From positions 124,001 through 188,000 of the forward strand of contig JAJGOT010000494.1 in the NCBI GenBank assembly GCA_022457155.1: a stretch of 64,000 bases of DNA, given 5' to 3'. Below the pieces are notes generated by a model. That model saw only the letters and a program-made list of their open reading frames with translations, searched no databases and was not told the DNA's origin. The position numbers and the translations under genes are program-made. The DNA is from Cladopsammia gracilis. Lineage: Eukaryota; Cnidaria; Anthozoa; Scleractinia; Dendrophylliidae. Positions 23,852 through 35,800 of this stretch are shown here, one piece after another (position 1 is the stretch's first letter; every line of letters begins with the position of its first letter).

Positions 23852-26800
23852 ATGATTGAAATATCTGACGATATTGATTTAGCTTATGCACTCAGCTTAC
23901 AAGAAGAACTCGATCGAGAGCAGAACAGAGAGAAATCAAGCTATAATTTCGTGAAATCTTCTTCGTCATCAAGCAAACTCGCGACACCAGTTTCTGTTGT
24001 AGATGATTCTTGGGAACTCATTGATCCGATTCCCGATGTGCGGCAGTTATTCCTACAGTTTAACGATGCTTATTTTAATGGACGTTTAGCCTCCGTAGAA
24101 GTTAGATGGAGTCCACGAATGACATTGTAAGTGTTTGATTTTTTTTTAATAAAGCCTTAAGGGCTTGTAGAATTTTGGCGGCAAATTAATAGAATTTGCA
24201 TTTTTTATCAAACAGCTCAAATTCTTCCACCAATTCTGTTTTTATGCCAGTGATTTTACATTTACATTAACTAATTTATTGATATGGAAAGCCGGGAGAT
24301 GTGGGCATTTTTGACTTTTTACTTTTTTGAGGGTCCAAAATAATGAAAATATGGGGACAAATCAGGTAAAGTCTGCCATCTTGGGCAATAAATTGTTTAT
24401 ATCCTATGCTTGATTATAGGGTGCAGCATTTCAGAGTTTCTGCACCTCAAGATAAACTGGCACATGAAATTTAAATTAATTTGGCACTTAATAACCACCA
24501 AAATTTCACCAAGGTGCCTCAGTTCAACAGAACTGTACTTTTGATTAATAAATTGTTTGCCTGTTGCAAGTCAAAAACCTTGATTAATAGATCTTTTTTA
24601 AAATAAACAGTTACACTAGAATATATATAGACGCAGGTTCCACAGACTTGGGCCCACTGGTCAGAAGCCTATTCCTTGAATAAAACCTGCATTGACAGTA
24701 ACTTTCTGAGGGGCGGGCAGGGGCGTAGATACCTGTATGCACGTATGCACATGTGTACCTGAAAAAGTGAAAAAAGGAAAGATTTGGCACTTGAGGGTGG
24801 GGAGGGGGAGGTAGGGGGTGCTTGAAAATTGATTGTGCGTAACTCTGAAAAAGTCCTAGCTCAACCCCTGGCAGGGATGGATTAATTGTATCAAATACAT
24901 GTAGCCCACACCCCTCCCCTACAGCTGGTGCATATTACTCATATAACATTTCTTCACTTTTTTGTTAGATGTGCAGGATTATGTTCCTATGAGGGCCGTG
25001 GAGGACTATGTTCTATCAGACTAAGTGAACCTTTACTTAAGCTTCGTCCAAGGAAAGATCTTGTGCAAACATTACTGGTGAATTGCTTTATTCAATTTTT
25101 AAATATGAATGCACTTAAGTTTTCTATTAAACAATTTGGTTTTACATTACCATCAATCATATTAATGTTCTCAGATAAAATGCACATTAAATTAAATGCC
25201 TAAAATCATCCTCTGAGAACTTTTAGGAAGGAACAGATGTTAAACATCAACAAATTGAATGTTAACAAGCTTTATTTGCCATGTTTCCAGAATGCATTAT
25301 GTCATAAATTATGTATGGTTTGCTTTTTGCCCGACAATGTTTCTTCCATTAATAGTCAGTCGAACCTCTCCTTACGGACACCTCTATAATACGGATACCT
25401 CTCTATTACGGACAGCTCTCTTGGTCCCGAAGATACAAAAATTCATACAATCCCTACCTCTATAATACGGACACCTCTATAATACGGACACTTTGGTCTG
25501 TCCCTTTGGTGTCCGTATTAAGGAGGTTCGACTGTAGTTGTATATCAACAGACATGTCATAATTTTTCATCTGTCATTCTCAAATTTAACACTTTCTGAC
25601 TGAGAAAGGAAATAATCATATTGATTCAATTTTTCTAATGTAACAGTTATGCAATGACCTCACTCAGTATGCACTCTAACTTTACAGTGGTTTTAATCAG
25701 CTAGTTTTAAAATCACTCAACGTCTTGCAGTCAAAATTACCTCCTAACTTGTGGCTTGTCACACAGCACTCCTGAACTTACAGTAACTCCAATTCTGTAA
25801 TGTAAAAAGTTTTATTCTTATCTAGAAACTAATTTACTTTTTCAGCATGAGATGATCCATGCTTTATTATTTGTGACACAAAATAACAAGGTCAGTGGTA
25901 ACTTATAAACTCAGCTATTTTATCGCAGACAAGTTCTAGAGTAGAGAATTTTCAATTTTCCACCATTCACAGTTAGGTACTGTTGAATATAGTTTTAATT
26001 TAATTGTTTGCACTTTAGGATTTTATCAACAGACTCAAAAGTTAGAACCACCTTGTGCAGCATAATAAACAGCACCACAGAAAAGTACTGCTCAGTAGCT
26101 CCCATTTGAATGGTCACACTTTAGGATTTCATCCACAGACTCAAAAGTTAGAACCACATTGTATACAGCATAATAAACAGTACCACAGGAAAGTACTGCT
26201 CAGTAGCTTTCATTTGAATGGTCACACTTTAGGATTTCATCCACAGACTCAAAAGTTAGAATCACCTTGTACAGCATAATAAACAGTACCACAAGAAAGT
26301 ACTGCTCAGTAGCTTTCATTTGAATGGTCACACTTTAGGATTTTATCCACAGACTCAAAAGTTAGAATCACCTTGTACAGCATAATAAACAGTACCACAG
26401 GAAAGTACTGCTCAGTAGCTTTCATTTAAACGGCCACACTTCATGGCTGTCATTAGTAGCCAGGACCTGGCTTTTATGGCCGGCAACTTCAGAAAAGATG
26501 AAAAATTAATAACTAAAATTATGACAAGCATGGATGCCTCTTTCTTTCTTTTATGACTGACTACATTTCATGTGGAGCCAGCTTCTTCAAAGCTTGAGGA
26601 CAGCTCTAACTATGGGTGAGCACGAAGCTCTCAGCCTCACTGGATTGGCTGAGAAAACAATATCTAGAACAAACAACAGAAGAATGGACCCTAACCCTGA
26701 AACAAAAGAGTTTTGTGATATCCAGGGCCAATTAAATTTGATGTTTCTAAAGAGGTTTTTTGGCACCTGCTAACTTTGGGATATTGTCCACAGACTCATA

Positions 26801-29800
26801 CTGTATATTAGAACCACCCTGTACAACATAATGAACCGAAATATACAGACTTCTATGGCTGTAAAATCTACCATGATCAACGAGAGTCATGTTTCAATCT
26901 TTTAGGATCATGATGCCCATGGGCCAGAATTCCTTAAACATATGCAAAGGATCAATGCAGAAAGTGGTTCCAACATTACTGTAAGTAGTAAAGATGTCAT
27001 GTTTATCATGTCATGAGCATGCGACCAAGGAAAAAATCAGACTTCCAGATGGGAATTGAACCAATGACTTCCCAGAATCCGGTCGGATGCTCTAATTAAC
27101 TGCACTACTGGGGGTTGCATGATGAACTAATGAAAGCTTTGCGGTGAGCTAGTTCATTTAATAACAATGAGGCTGCCAGCGGCTCAGTTTGTCGGAACCT
27201 TCGACCAGTTTCTGGGATTCAAGTCATGGAATCAATTCCTGTTGGGGATTCAGATTTTTTTCCTTTGTCCCATGCATGTGACATGCTGAATTTATTATAT
27301 ACATCTTAAATTTTACGTAGCTCTAAATTTACCGGTACCTTTATTCTTTCTGTAACGCCACACAGGGCACTTTCGACATTGCTGATCCTAGCAGTATGTG
27401 CAATGCATGTCATGTCACATATTAACCTAGCAAATGACCTACTGTGTAGCTCTTTATTTTAGCGTGAGTTAAATTGCAGATTGGCGATTTTTTGTGTTTG
27501 CAGGAACTAATTTTTGCGATTGGGAAGGACTGGTTTTTCTTGCTGGGAATAAATTTTTGCGATTTGCAGGAAGTCTCTTTCAACTGGAGTTACAACATTT
27601 TCGTTTTTTTATTTGGATGCATGCAATCGACATACAGGTGAAACAACGTGCAGATGTAAAACCATTAATCAGTGGCACTCTAAATACAATAAAAATTATT
27701 ACATCTGAATGAAAGATAAGTTTTTAGTAAATGGGCACCAACACAATTTCCCATTTATGTGTAAAAGGTGATGTTTGTGTATAATTTCAACAGTAGAGTA
27801 AATTTTTACAGGGAAAGTTTTTGCAGGAACATTTTTTTGTGGAAAGTAAAAAAAGGAAAAAAATAGAACCTGCAAAAATTTAGTGATACATGGTAGCTTG
27901 TCACTAGTCACCCAGTAGCTCAGTTGATTAGAGTGTCTGACTGGTTTTCGGTAGTGAGTGGTTTCGATTTCAGTCGGGACACTGATGTTTTTCCTTTGAT
28001 CCATGCTCATGACATGCAAAAATGACATCTTTCTTATTTCATTACTGAGCTTAAGATCTCCTGTTTTTTCTTTCTTTAGCATTACTGTAAGTACTCGAGT
28101 ATGTTTTCCTTAAAATTTTCATTCAAATGACTGTATTAAAAAAAATATGTATCCAGAGCTAAAAATAAAATAAAAGATAAAAGATTGTCTCCAGGATACT
28201 CTATTTGATAGAACTTTAACAAAATTATATATTGGACGGGTGTAGTTGACGTGATTTCCGAAACTTGCTTCTTTTTACCTTCAAGTGTTTGAAGAAGACC
28301 TTGTTCCGGTGCCATCTTTCATATTATACTGAATGTCGCTGCGGGACACAACTTTTTACGGGCAGTTAGATTTACTGCAGTCCCTGATAATATTTTTTTT
28401 GTCTTTATTATTTTCTGCAGGTATATCATAACTTTCATGATGAGGTAAGTAATAATGTAATCACTGTTATTACATGTACATGTTCTTAAATAACAATTGG
28501 AAATATGGAACTTGGAGTTAAGTTAAGGGGGTTTTGACTGTGCCTTTCAATAACACGCAAATTCTGAAGATCAAGCCCCAGCTTATGTTTACATTTTACA
28601 CTACCATCAATCATAATTATGGCGACAAACATTGGGCCCCTGAAAACAGAAAATGACAAAATGGATCGAAATCCACCAATCACAATTCACAGACCTTTTG
28701 ACTGTGTTGAGTTAAACAACACTGTTTCCTTTAGAAGACATCTGTTGTTATATTTGTGGCAGTGAAAAACAAAAGTGCTGGTTGAGTTTTGTCAATCAGA
28801 GTTTTGGTGTTTTTGAGAAGCACAGTGCTTGTATTTGTTGTGGTTCAATTTTATCCTTGGTTCAAATTTTATTTTCCTTTTTTTTTGGCTATGGTAATGT
28901 ATGATAATGAGTTTTAAACAAAGGAAAATAAAATTTGAACCAAGGATAAAATTGAACCACAACATATTTTTGGACAATCTTTTAAAAAATTGGGTAGCCT
29001 GCATGGCAGGTGTTCAAAGGGGAAGGGGAAGGGAGAGAATTCAGGTGCGCGAGAACACCCCCTCCTTCCTACCCCTTCCTCGCGTGCCTTCGCGTTCTTG
29101 TGCGCCTGAATTCTCCCCCTTCCTCTTCCCCTTCCTCTTCAAACGCCTACCACGCAGACAAAAAATTGGGTGACCTTTTAGCTCCCAAGATGTAAGCTAC
29201 AAATGTTGCTTATATAAACAAGCTCCACTTTCTGGGCTTTGCCAGAGTGTGGTATTCGAGCGGCAAAGCGCTTTTTTTAGCCATGATGACACTCCTGTGG
29301 GTCACAAAACAGAGGGCCTGCCTGCAGGCTAACAGCATGCAAATGCACAACACCTAGATTTGCAAATTGAAATGTTAATTTTAATATATTTTTTATACAA
29401 ATAAATATGAAGGACAACACAAGAAAAACTGTTGAATCTTATCTTATCTTTAAGGTTGATGTTTACCGTCAGCATTGGTGGAAGTGTGATGGCCCTTGTC
29501 GCAAGAGACCACCTTATTATGGGATGGTCAAAAGAGCCATGAACCGAGCTCCTTCTCCAAGAGACCCCTGGTGGGCGGACCATCAAAGGACGTGTGGTGG
29601 GACCTACACAAAGATTAAAGAGCCTGAAAATTATGGTGCGAAAAAGAGTAAATCAAAACAAGGGAAAGGAAAAAGTGACTTGGAAACTGGAACAGCTGCG
29701 GGTAAAGGACAAGGAAATGAGTCTGGTTCATTACCAAAGTTTTTCAAACGAAAGAAAATAGACAGCGACAATGGTAGTAGTGACTTGGACAACAATCGTG

Positions 29801-30360
29801 AAACAGGAATAAAGAGAATAAAGGAGTCGTTTGAGGACAGTGATAAAGCTACGTCCATTAATGGTGGAGTAGTAAAATCAACTATCAGCCAACCAGGTTC
29901 ATCAAGGTGGACGGCAGATGTTATACCATTTTCCGGTGCTGGTAGGACTTTAGGTTCAAGCTCTGCAGGGCATATTGGTGGTGCAAAATCTCAGTCAGGC
30001 CCACAGGACTTCAGTAGACGTCTTAATGATAAAACAAATGGAACTAAGAAATCGGTCATTATTATAAAAACACCTTCACCAACTAAACCCAAGAAAATTC
30101 CCTCATCAACTCTCACCATTGTGGATGCTTTCCAAAGAGCCAAGGATAAAAGTAAGGATTGTGAGAATAGAAGTGACGCTTTAAATAGCCCAGTATTGGG
30201 ATCTCAGAGAAAGCCGATTAAGTTAGATGATTCTCCAAGTACAGCCTCTCGTGAATTTGCTAGTTCCACAGGCAGCCCAGCCTCTATTCAGTGTCCTGTG
30301 TGTCAAGCATTAGTTTTGGATTCCAGGATCAATCAACATCTTGATTCATGTTTGGAATAA
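23852..30360 (+). CDS. SPRTN: SPRTN (Spartan/DVC1), DNA-protein crosslink protease, 6 exons, complete
   Basis: Nuclear metalloprotease that cleaves proteins crosslinked to DNA at stalled forks. Exons: 23852-24126, 24969-25077, 25846-25890, 26906-26980, 28421-28444, 29455-30360. All are GT-AG and in phase, giving 477 residues, close to the human protein (489). Exon 1 has a leucine-rich acidic start (DIDLAYALSLQEEL) and the SprT opening; exon 2 has CAGLCSYEGRGGLCSIRLSE. Exon 3 carries the HEMIH zinc/catalytic motif (129-133), with the third ligand in HGPEF (H148). C187, C191, H219 and C223 form the zinc-binding subdomain. Then come a PIP-box-like SGSLPKFFKRKK (266-276), a p97-binding SHP box FSGAGRTLG (335-343) and a C-terminal UBZ4 finger (C456, C459, H471, C475). 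The start is the only ATG that gives the conserved N-terminus. Introns 3 to 5 hold a minisatellite, SINEs and hairpins. Confidence 0.97.
25357..25534. mobile_element. MITE with CAGTCGAACCTC ends (Tigger/pogo type)
   Basis: Left end CAGTCGAACCTCTCCTTACG and right end AAGGAGGTTCGACTG are inverted. The interior repeats CACCTCTATAATACGGA several times. The right flank is TA; the left flank is mutated, so the usual TA duplication is not intact. It lies in SPRTN intron 2. Confidence 0.75.
26011..26441 (+). repeat. Minisatellite, 106-108 bp unit, about four copies
   Basis: Each unit begins CACTTTAGGATTT(T/C)AT, followed by CACAGACTCAAAAGTTAGAA, then CAGCATAATAAACAG and AAAGTACTGCTCAGTAGCT. Units start at 26013, 26119, 26227 and 26333 (counted at CTTTAGG), and a fifth breaks down at 26439. 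Diverged single units occur at about 26776-26830 and, outside this gene, at about 9600-9670 in IP3-kinase intron 2. It lies in SPRTN intron 3. Confidence 0.9.
26640..26775 (+). repeat. Partial relative of the variable-end element (copy C)
   Basis: The core words GGCTGAGAAAACAATA, AGAACAAACAACAGAAGAAT and GTGATATCCAGGGCCAATTA align with the cores at 14480 and 35778. The word after the inner repeat (GAGTTTTGTG) and that near the right end (GAGGTTTTTTGG) are similar. I could not find a matching left arm or a target duplication. It lies in SPRTN intron 3. Confidence 0.5.
27003..27117 (-). mobile_element. SINE, tRNA-headed, minus-strand copy
   Basis: The reverse complement reads CCCAGTAGTGCAGTTAATTA, then GGTTCAATTCCCATC (B box), then a tail TTCCTTGGTCGCATGCTCAT. 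The tail and head match the plus-strand copy at 27905-28020. It lies just after SPRTN exon 4. Confidence 0.7.
27160..27292 (+). mobile_element. SINE, degenerate plus-strand copy
   Basis: Ends TTTTTTTCCTTTGTCCCATG then CATGTGACATGC, the same tail as the copies at 27003 and 27905. The B-box region (GGAATCAATTCC) is recognisable, the A-box region less so. Confidence 0.5.
27905..28020 (+). mobile_element. SINE, tRNA-headed, plus-strand copy
   Basis: Head CACCCAGTAGCTCAGTTGAT (A box), B-box-like GTGGTTTCGATTTCAG, and tail TTTTTCCTTTGATCCATGCT then CATGACATGC. It lies in SPRTN intron 4 with the two copies above. Confidence 0.7.
28836..28964. repeat. Long near-perfect hairpin, TTGTGGTTCAA family
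   Basis: Arms of about 45 nt (TGTTGTGGTTCAATTTTATC ... and its exact inverse ending GATAAAATTGAACCACAACA) surround a centre with TTTGGCTATGGTAATG. It is related to the older copy at 5573-5725. The near-identity of the arms suggests a young insertion. It lies in SPRTN intron 5. Confidence 0.85.
28996..29159. mobile_element. MITE with AGCCTGCATGGCAGG ends and 12-bp flanking repeat
   Basis: AAAAAATTGGGT occurs at 28984-28995 and 29160-29171, a likely target duplication. Between them the sequence folds on itself: GAATTCAGGTGCGC pairs with GCGCCTGAATTC, and GGGGAAGGGGAAGG with its complement. It lies in SPRTN intron 5. Confidence 0.75.
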
Positions 30361-30675
30361 TTGGCAGTTTATTGTAAAATGTTGTGTAATTAAGAACGTT
30401 TTTTAAAGAATCACATTCACATAGTAGCCTGCATCTGCCCATTAAAATAGGATGCCGACACTGTCAACCTCTTGCACGCATGCAGTCAACCTCTTGCGCA
30501 TGCATCCTCAAAATTGTGCCCTATTTTAAACGGGTGCCTGTTATGGTTATAGGCCAATGTTTTTTTGTTGTTGTTTTTTTAAATGTGTATTTAGATTCCT
30601 ATTTTTATGACAACATATTAACCTTATTGTACAATATAGATGGAATTTTAAAGAGAAATTGTTTATTAGTTTTAT

Positions 30676-30681
30676 AATAAA
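30676..30681 (+). terminator. Poly(A) signal for SPRTN
   Basis: AATAAA lies 316 bp after the SPRTN stop codon, the first one downstream on this strand that I found, and just before a MITE. Assignment is by position. Confidence 0.5.
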
Positions 30682-30684
30682 TCA

Positions 30685-30970
30685 TAGAGCAGTTTTCAAT
30701 TGAGTGTGGTAAAACCAAAACCAAAGTAATTACTCTGACCAATCACAGCAGTCGTAAACAATCCAATGAACCAATCAGAGCTCGAAGCAATTACATGTCG
30801 GCGGCACCAAGCGCGGGAAAATGCGTGCGAGCAAGTCACGATTGGTTTTGGTTTTACTTCTGATTGGTCGAGAAAGTGGCGCGAGATTTTTTAGCCAATC
30901 ACAAAGCGTAGCAATGTAAAACCAAAGCAATTGTGTAATTACTTTCGATACTCAATTGAAAACTGCTCTA
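30685..30970 (+). mobile_element. MITE, 'GTTTTCAATTGAGTGTCG' family, copy 4 (best preserved)
   Basis: Left end TAGAGCAGTTTTCAATTGAG, right end CTCAATTGAAAACTGCTCTA; the ends are perfect inverses over 20 bp. It is a useful reference for the interrupted copy at 14378-14798. Confidence 0.9.
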
Positions 30971-31626
30971 ATAAAGTGACAAACATCACTCAGTTTTATC
31001 ACGGATGAAAAGTAGCAGTTGTAGTTGTATATAATAAAGTAATCTGAAACATGACGCTTGTAGTCATTCAATGCAAAATTTATGCATATCTTACCCATCT
31101 TAAATATTGCCGTTATTATACACTGTAGTCACTATCTGTCTTCTCATTGGCTGAGAGCCTACAGTTAATTCTGAAAACCAGCTCACCCTACTGATTATTT
31201 GTAGATTCGTATCTACTGTTGTGCATTGCGTTAGACCTGGGTACGAGAATACGCACGCATGTACTGCGAGAAATTTTGAGCCCACGGTACTTGGGATTCG
31301 GTGTGATCGGCGTCGTTTTGCAAGCAAAACCGAAACAAATTTGGGTTTTCATTGTTTGTTGCTGTTTACTCGTGACGGATACGGCAACGAGGTAAAGTTT
31401 TCCCTCCGTTTTTCTTTTTATTCTTTTTGTTTTCGTCTCTTATTTGTGCATCGCATTAGATCTGGGCGCGGATCTGGGTACATGAATACGCACGCATGCA
31501 AGCAGAAGCGAAACTCATTTTGGTTTTATTTGCCAGTTGTTGTGTTACGTAAGTGTTCCCCGCGAGTAACGTACATTACCGGTACGAGTATAGGCTACGG
31601 GTAGCCTCTTGTTATTATTAGATTTG

Positions 31627-31739
31627 GTTTTTGTGATATACGGAATAATCAAGGTCTCGGTAAGTGTTATCAGCCTCAGCCTTTGGATTTGGCTGATAAC
31701 ACTTACCGAGACCTTGATTATTCCGTATATCACAAAAAC
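31627..31739. repeat. Perfect 49-bp hairpin with 15-nt loop
   Basis: 31627-31675 and 31691-31739 are exact reverse complements (GTTTTTGTGATATACGGAAT ... GGTAAGTGTTATCAGCC). The loop is TCAGCCTTTGGATTT. No coding content. Confidence 0.92.
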
Positions 31740-32052
31740 GTCGTCCAATAAATGTTTGATAACAGGTCATGCTAAATAATAATCTCATACCCAGAATTTT
31801 TTCTCTCCAGAGAGTGAGAATATCTGAGTACAAGATTAGCTAGGTGTCAATACACACCAATAAAAACACGAAAGCTTGAGGCGACATCTCACTAAAGAAA
31901 ACAATAGGGCAACGGACTTCAATGTCTGTTTATAAGTGGGTCATTTTAAGTAGATAAACGTTTTTCTAATCTGTGATATATGCCTTCCTTACACTGTTTA
32001 TGATAAACAATGTTAAATATTGGGGTTGGCCAGATTAAAATTGGCTTAGACC

Positions 32053-32280
32053 AAGTTTCATTATGAAGTGGCTGACAGGATTTTTTAAAACAAAGGGCAA
32101 TAAGCTAGCGTTGCTATAGTAACTGCAGTCGCTTGGAAACCAGTGACACAAGTTTGATCACAGTTTATGAACTTGGTGAAGTATGAAACCAATCGAAGCA
32201 TGTCTTCCCTGCAAAAGTTTGATTTTGAAACATGCACCCCAAGGCAAAAAGAAAAAAATGAGTCAAGCCTCCTCAACACA
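32053..32280 (+). repeat. Dispersed repeat, pair with 13268-13510
   Basis: Same order of words as the copy in IP3-kinase intron 6, including AAGGGCAATAAGCTAGCGTT and CAGTCGCTTGGAAACCAGTG. Confidence 0.8.
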
Positions 32281-32466
32281 TGCTATTTTGACTGAAACTG
32301 TACAGCACTACTACGTACTACTACAAGCACAAAAAATGACAAAGATTTATTCAACCTTTATTTAAAATTCCATAGTCGTGCAAGGGTCGACCATCACGCA
32401 AGACATAATAAAATGAGTATCCTGCGATAGATTGTTTAAAAATAAAATCAGGTATGAAAGATTAAA

Positions 32467-32712
32467 TCACTGATTAAAATAGTCGAATAATGCTTTTTTG
32501 AACTGATCAGCGGACTCAATGTTTACAATTTCATTTGGTAATGCGTTCCAGTCCTTGACAGTTCTACAAAAATAACTGCTCCTATAGGTCTCACTATTTG
32601 GTGATAGTTAAATAAGCTTGTTCAGACTAGAGTTCCTTAAATGTCTTTTACATTTTATGAGATAATGTGGAAGGGCCAGGCCGCCGTTGTCATGAATTGC
32701 TTTGTAAAATAA
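32467..32712 (-). pseudogene. Non-LTR retrotransposon (LINE) ORF2 C-terminal tail, decayed
   Basis: The minus-strand translation runs LFYKAIHDNGGLALPHYL..., then SYFCRTVKDWNALPNEIV... and ends LFDYFNQ at a TGA. The R-T-V-K-D-W-N-x-L-P pattern near the end is typical of the C-terminal tail of CR1/L2/jockey-like reverse transcriptase proteins. An in-frame TAA interrupts it before LSPNSETYRS, where a CAA-to-TAA change would explain it. The copy is 5'-truncated and dead. Confidence 0.75.
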
Positions 32713-32890
32713 AGTTAATTGCTAGTATCTACTACTTAATTTAAATTAAAAACCGTTTAATTTGGCCGGGCGACATGTGATAACCTGGCACAACATCGAT
32801 CTGAGAAATAAAGCGATCTAGCTCATGAAAGTAGTCCTTTTAACATTTTTAAAACATAATTTCTAATGCTCAAAAGTTTCATGATTAAAT

Positions 32891-35800
32891 TCATTTAATC
32901 TTTTTAGACTGAAGTCTCTTGGTCCGAGCGTAAGGACCAATTCTTGGATCGGTGATAAAATCCCAGATGACTTTTATCCAGGACGTATGGTGCGGCAAGT
33001 TGTCGTAATATTCTGCTGCTATCTTCTTGACCAGCGGTAGCCTGGAGCCTGGAATGCTCGGAAAGTCGTGGTGCTCGTTATGATACCCGACATTGAAGGT
33101 CAAAAGATTTCCTGGGCCGTAGTAAGAATACGTTTCACAGCCTTCCGCGAACATATAATGCTCGGCAATAAAGTGGCCCGCCATGGGATGCAGACCCGTC
33201 CCGAGAATGGAACTCGCGGCCATGAACACTAGTGACTTCACACCCCAGAACTGAACCACTAAGAAGTTGAAAGCAAACTGAACGACCATGTTGAGGATTT
33301 CTAAGCGGCTCGGCGTCAACGGGTTAATAACCATCGGCCTGATAGCGTAAAACAATGGTTGTAGAATCACCCATATCACCTTGGTGATGGAATTACAGAA
33401 GATCCAAGCCTCGAATCTGGTTGGCAGGTCGGGGTCGATTTCGTCCACGCCCATGTAACGATGATGAAGGATGTGATATTTTTTGAAAGCAATAGAAGAT
33501 GGAAACGCAGTCGGTAGATTAGCAAGGATCCCAAATAGCCTGTTAAGTAAGGGACGGCCGTTTCCGAATGCAATGTTATGGGAGATATCGTGCACTCCTA
33601 CGATGAGACCGTGGGTCGCAATAGCCCCTAAGCAGTATGCTGATATGATGAGTGTCGTCCAAGACACATCGCGCATTAAGTAGGCTAATGACAGCTGAAC
33701 CACGATCAAAAACAGGATTTGGTACTTGAAATTTGGATCACTGCCCATCAATTTCTTGATCTCAGGGTATTTGGCTAACAAAAATAAGAATTACAAGATG
33801 AAAAAAAAAAATTAAATATCAGCTTTATTCTAGATCAATAGAAAGCTTGGAAACTTTGGGAGATGACTCAGCGACGGAGAAAAAGAGGAGTTCTTGCAAA
33901 GGAAGAGAGAGACCTGGTGAGCAGAACCCAATCTTTTGGTGTGTGTGTTATTTTTCGATGTCATCTCTTTTTCGACCAGACAAGTCTGCACGGGGCGATG
34001 AATTAAAGGCCCACCTTCACCCAAAAGACGTTGCAGTCGTTTGATTTTGTTTTGAAATGCTCCATTGTTCATATTCATGATCTGATTGGTTGCACGCATT
34101 CAAGCACGAATTTCGTGTTTCACGAAATTCAGCACAGAAAGAGATCACGACGCGCACAGCATTTTGTGTGAATGTGGACCTTTAAGTTAAAACCTTAAAC
34201 CTTAACCGAAGAATAGATCAGATAATTAAGAACAAAATATATTTATCAAGAAGTGCAAAATAAAAACTTGTAGATTTGTTTCCAATCCAGCTGTCTCTAT
34301 GAACAAGCAATGAATATTCACGATTGAATTTGCTTTCCTTAAGTTAAAGTTCTTGCATTCCTGATTAGTTCTTTTCGGTCACTAACTGATAATAATATTT
34401 ATGGCGACAATACACTTCCAATCTTCAAAGTATGAACATATATCTTTGTTAAGGTTGAGACACTTTTCAGTATTTTCGCGCACGATTTACCATTCAGTCG
34501 TAACCTATTATAACAGCTGTATTTGTTTAGTGATATGTGGCAAGTCTTCGTCAAATTTGCTTACAGAAAACAAGGATAATCAAGTCCAAAACGGCACCTA
34601 ATACCTTTATATTCCATCAATACATGACATTGTAAATGAACTGATCGGTATCCATAGTGTCTACAACATAAATGCCGTTAATTATTTTCCAAAACCAATT
34701 CAGTTTCCTAACACATGTCTTGTATTAATTATTCATTTGTCGGATCAACCAAACAGGGAATTTTATGAAACTACGAGTGCTGAGCCAATCCACAAACGAA
34801 ACTCTAGTCAGTTTTCTTTATCGAGAGACAAAAAAAAAAAAAATTTAACGTCTTTGCTCGGCTCGTATTTGCGGCTCAGCGCCCAAACTTTGTCAGCTTT
34901 CTTCTCGCTCAAAAAAATTCGCCATCTATAAGCAGGCTTTAATCTTTAATCTTTAACAAATTACTCCTAAAACAGTGTAAAAAAAAAACTAAATCAAAAA
35001 GAAGACTATGAATATATAAAATTAAATATTAAATATATACAAATTTATACAATAATTAAAAAGAAAAAATATATATACAGTATATACATATTAAAAAAAC
35101 GCAACGCAATATTTATTATCTGTCCTCTTTTCCCCAAGCCTCTTGGTACAGATTTCTGCTTACGACTCCGTCAATCTAATTTTCATTAGATCGTAAAAGA
35201 AGGAATCATAAACGCAATCCACGGTAGGAAAAAAGATGGCGACTGGTACATTTACCCATAATTCTTAGCGCACAAAAATCTTAACAACGTTCATAAAAAT
35301 GTAACGAAAAGTTGTAAAATCTTCAAACCTAGTCTACACATTGTCCTTAGTACTGGAACAAATATTGTAAAAATTTGGCTTTCTTTGTGCCTTATGTGCT
35401 GTGTTAGGTCCGCAAGGTATTCTGGTAAAATGAACAGCCGCCATCTTTTTTTCCTACGGTGGATTGAAAACTATGCTTACGAGATCGTTATTTGATCACG
35501 ACAGTTTCACTATAAAAGATCGTGCTGTACGCTTCTGTTACGACTCCGACTCCAACTCCGTCGCTTGTGAAAACCGGCCTCAGTTAAGGGCGCGTTGAAA
35601 TGATCGTACTCAGGAATAGGAATAAACATATAATGCTGTTGTATGTCTATAAGTGTCAGTTAACGTTTGGAGTTTGCACGCGATAATGATCAAATAACTG
35701 GACGGAGAGCGTCCCGGCGTGAATGCTTATATCGGCGATCTGGGATCTGACGACCAATCGAACGCGGGGCCGTTTGGGCAGTACGCAGCTCTTACAAGGT

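Larger units (their letters stand above)
30361..32890. other. Spacer between SPRTN and DEGS, mostly repeats
   Basis: Holds the SPRTN 3' UTR with a poly(A) signal, a MITE (30685-30970), a local duplication around ACGCACGCATG at about 31219-31265 and 31445-31500, a perfect hairpin (31627-31739), a dispersed repeat (32053-32280) and a LINE tail (32467-32712). No gene is seen. Confidence 0.7.

Noticed and set aside
27699..28082. 127-codon minus-strand frame in SPRTN intron 4
   Set aside because: It runs antisense through the SINE at 27905-28020, whose tail supplies much of the frame.
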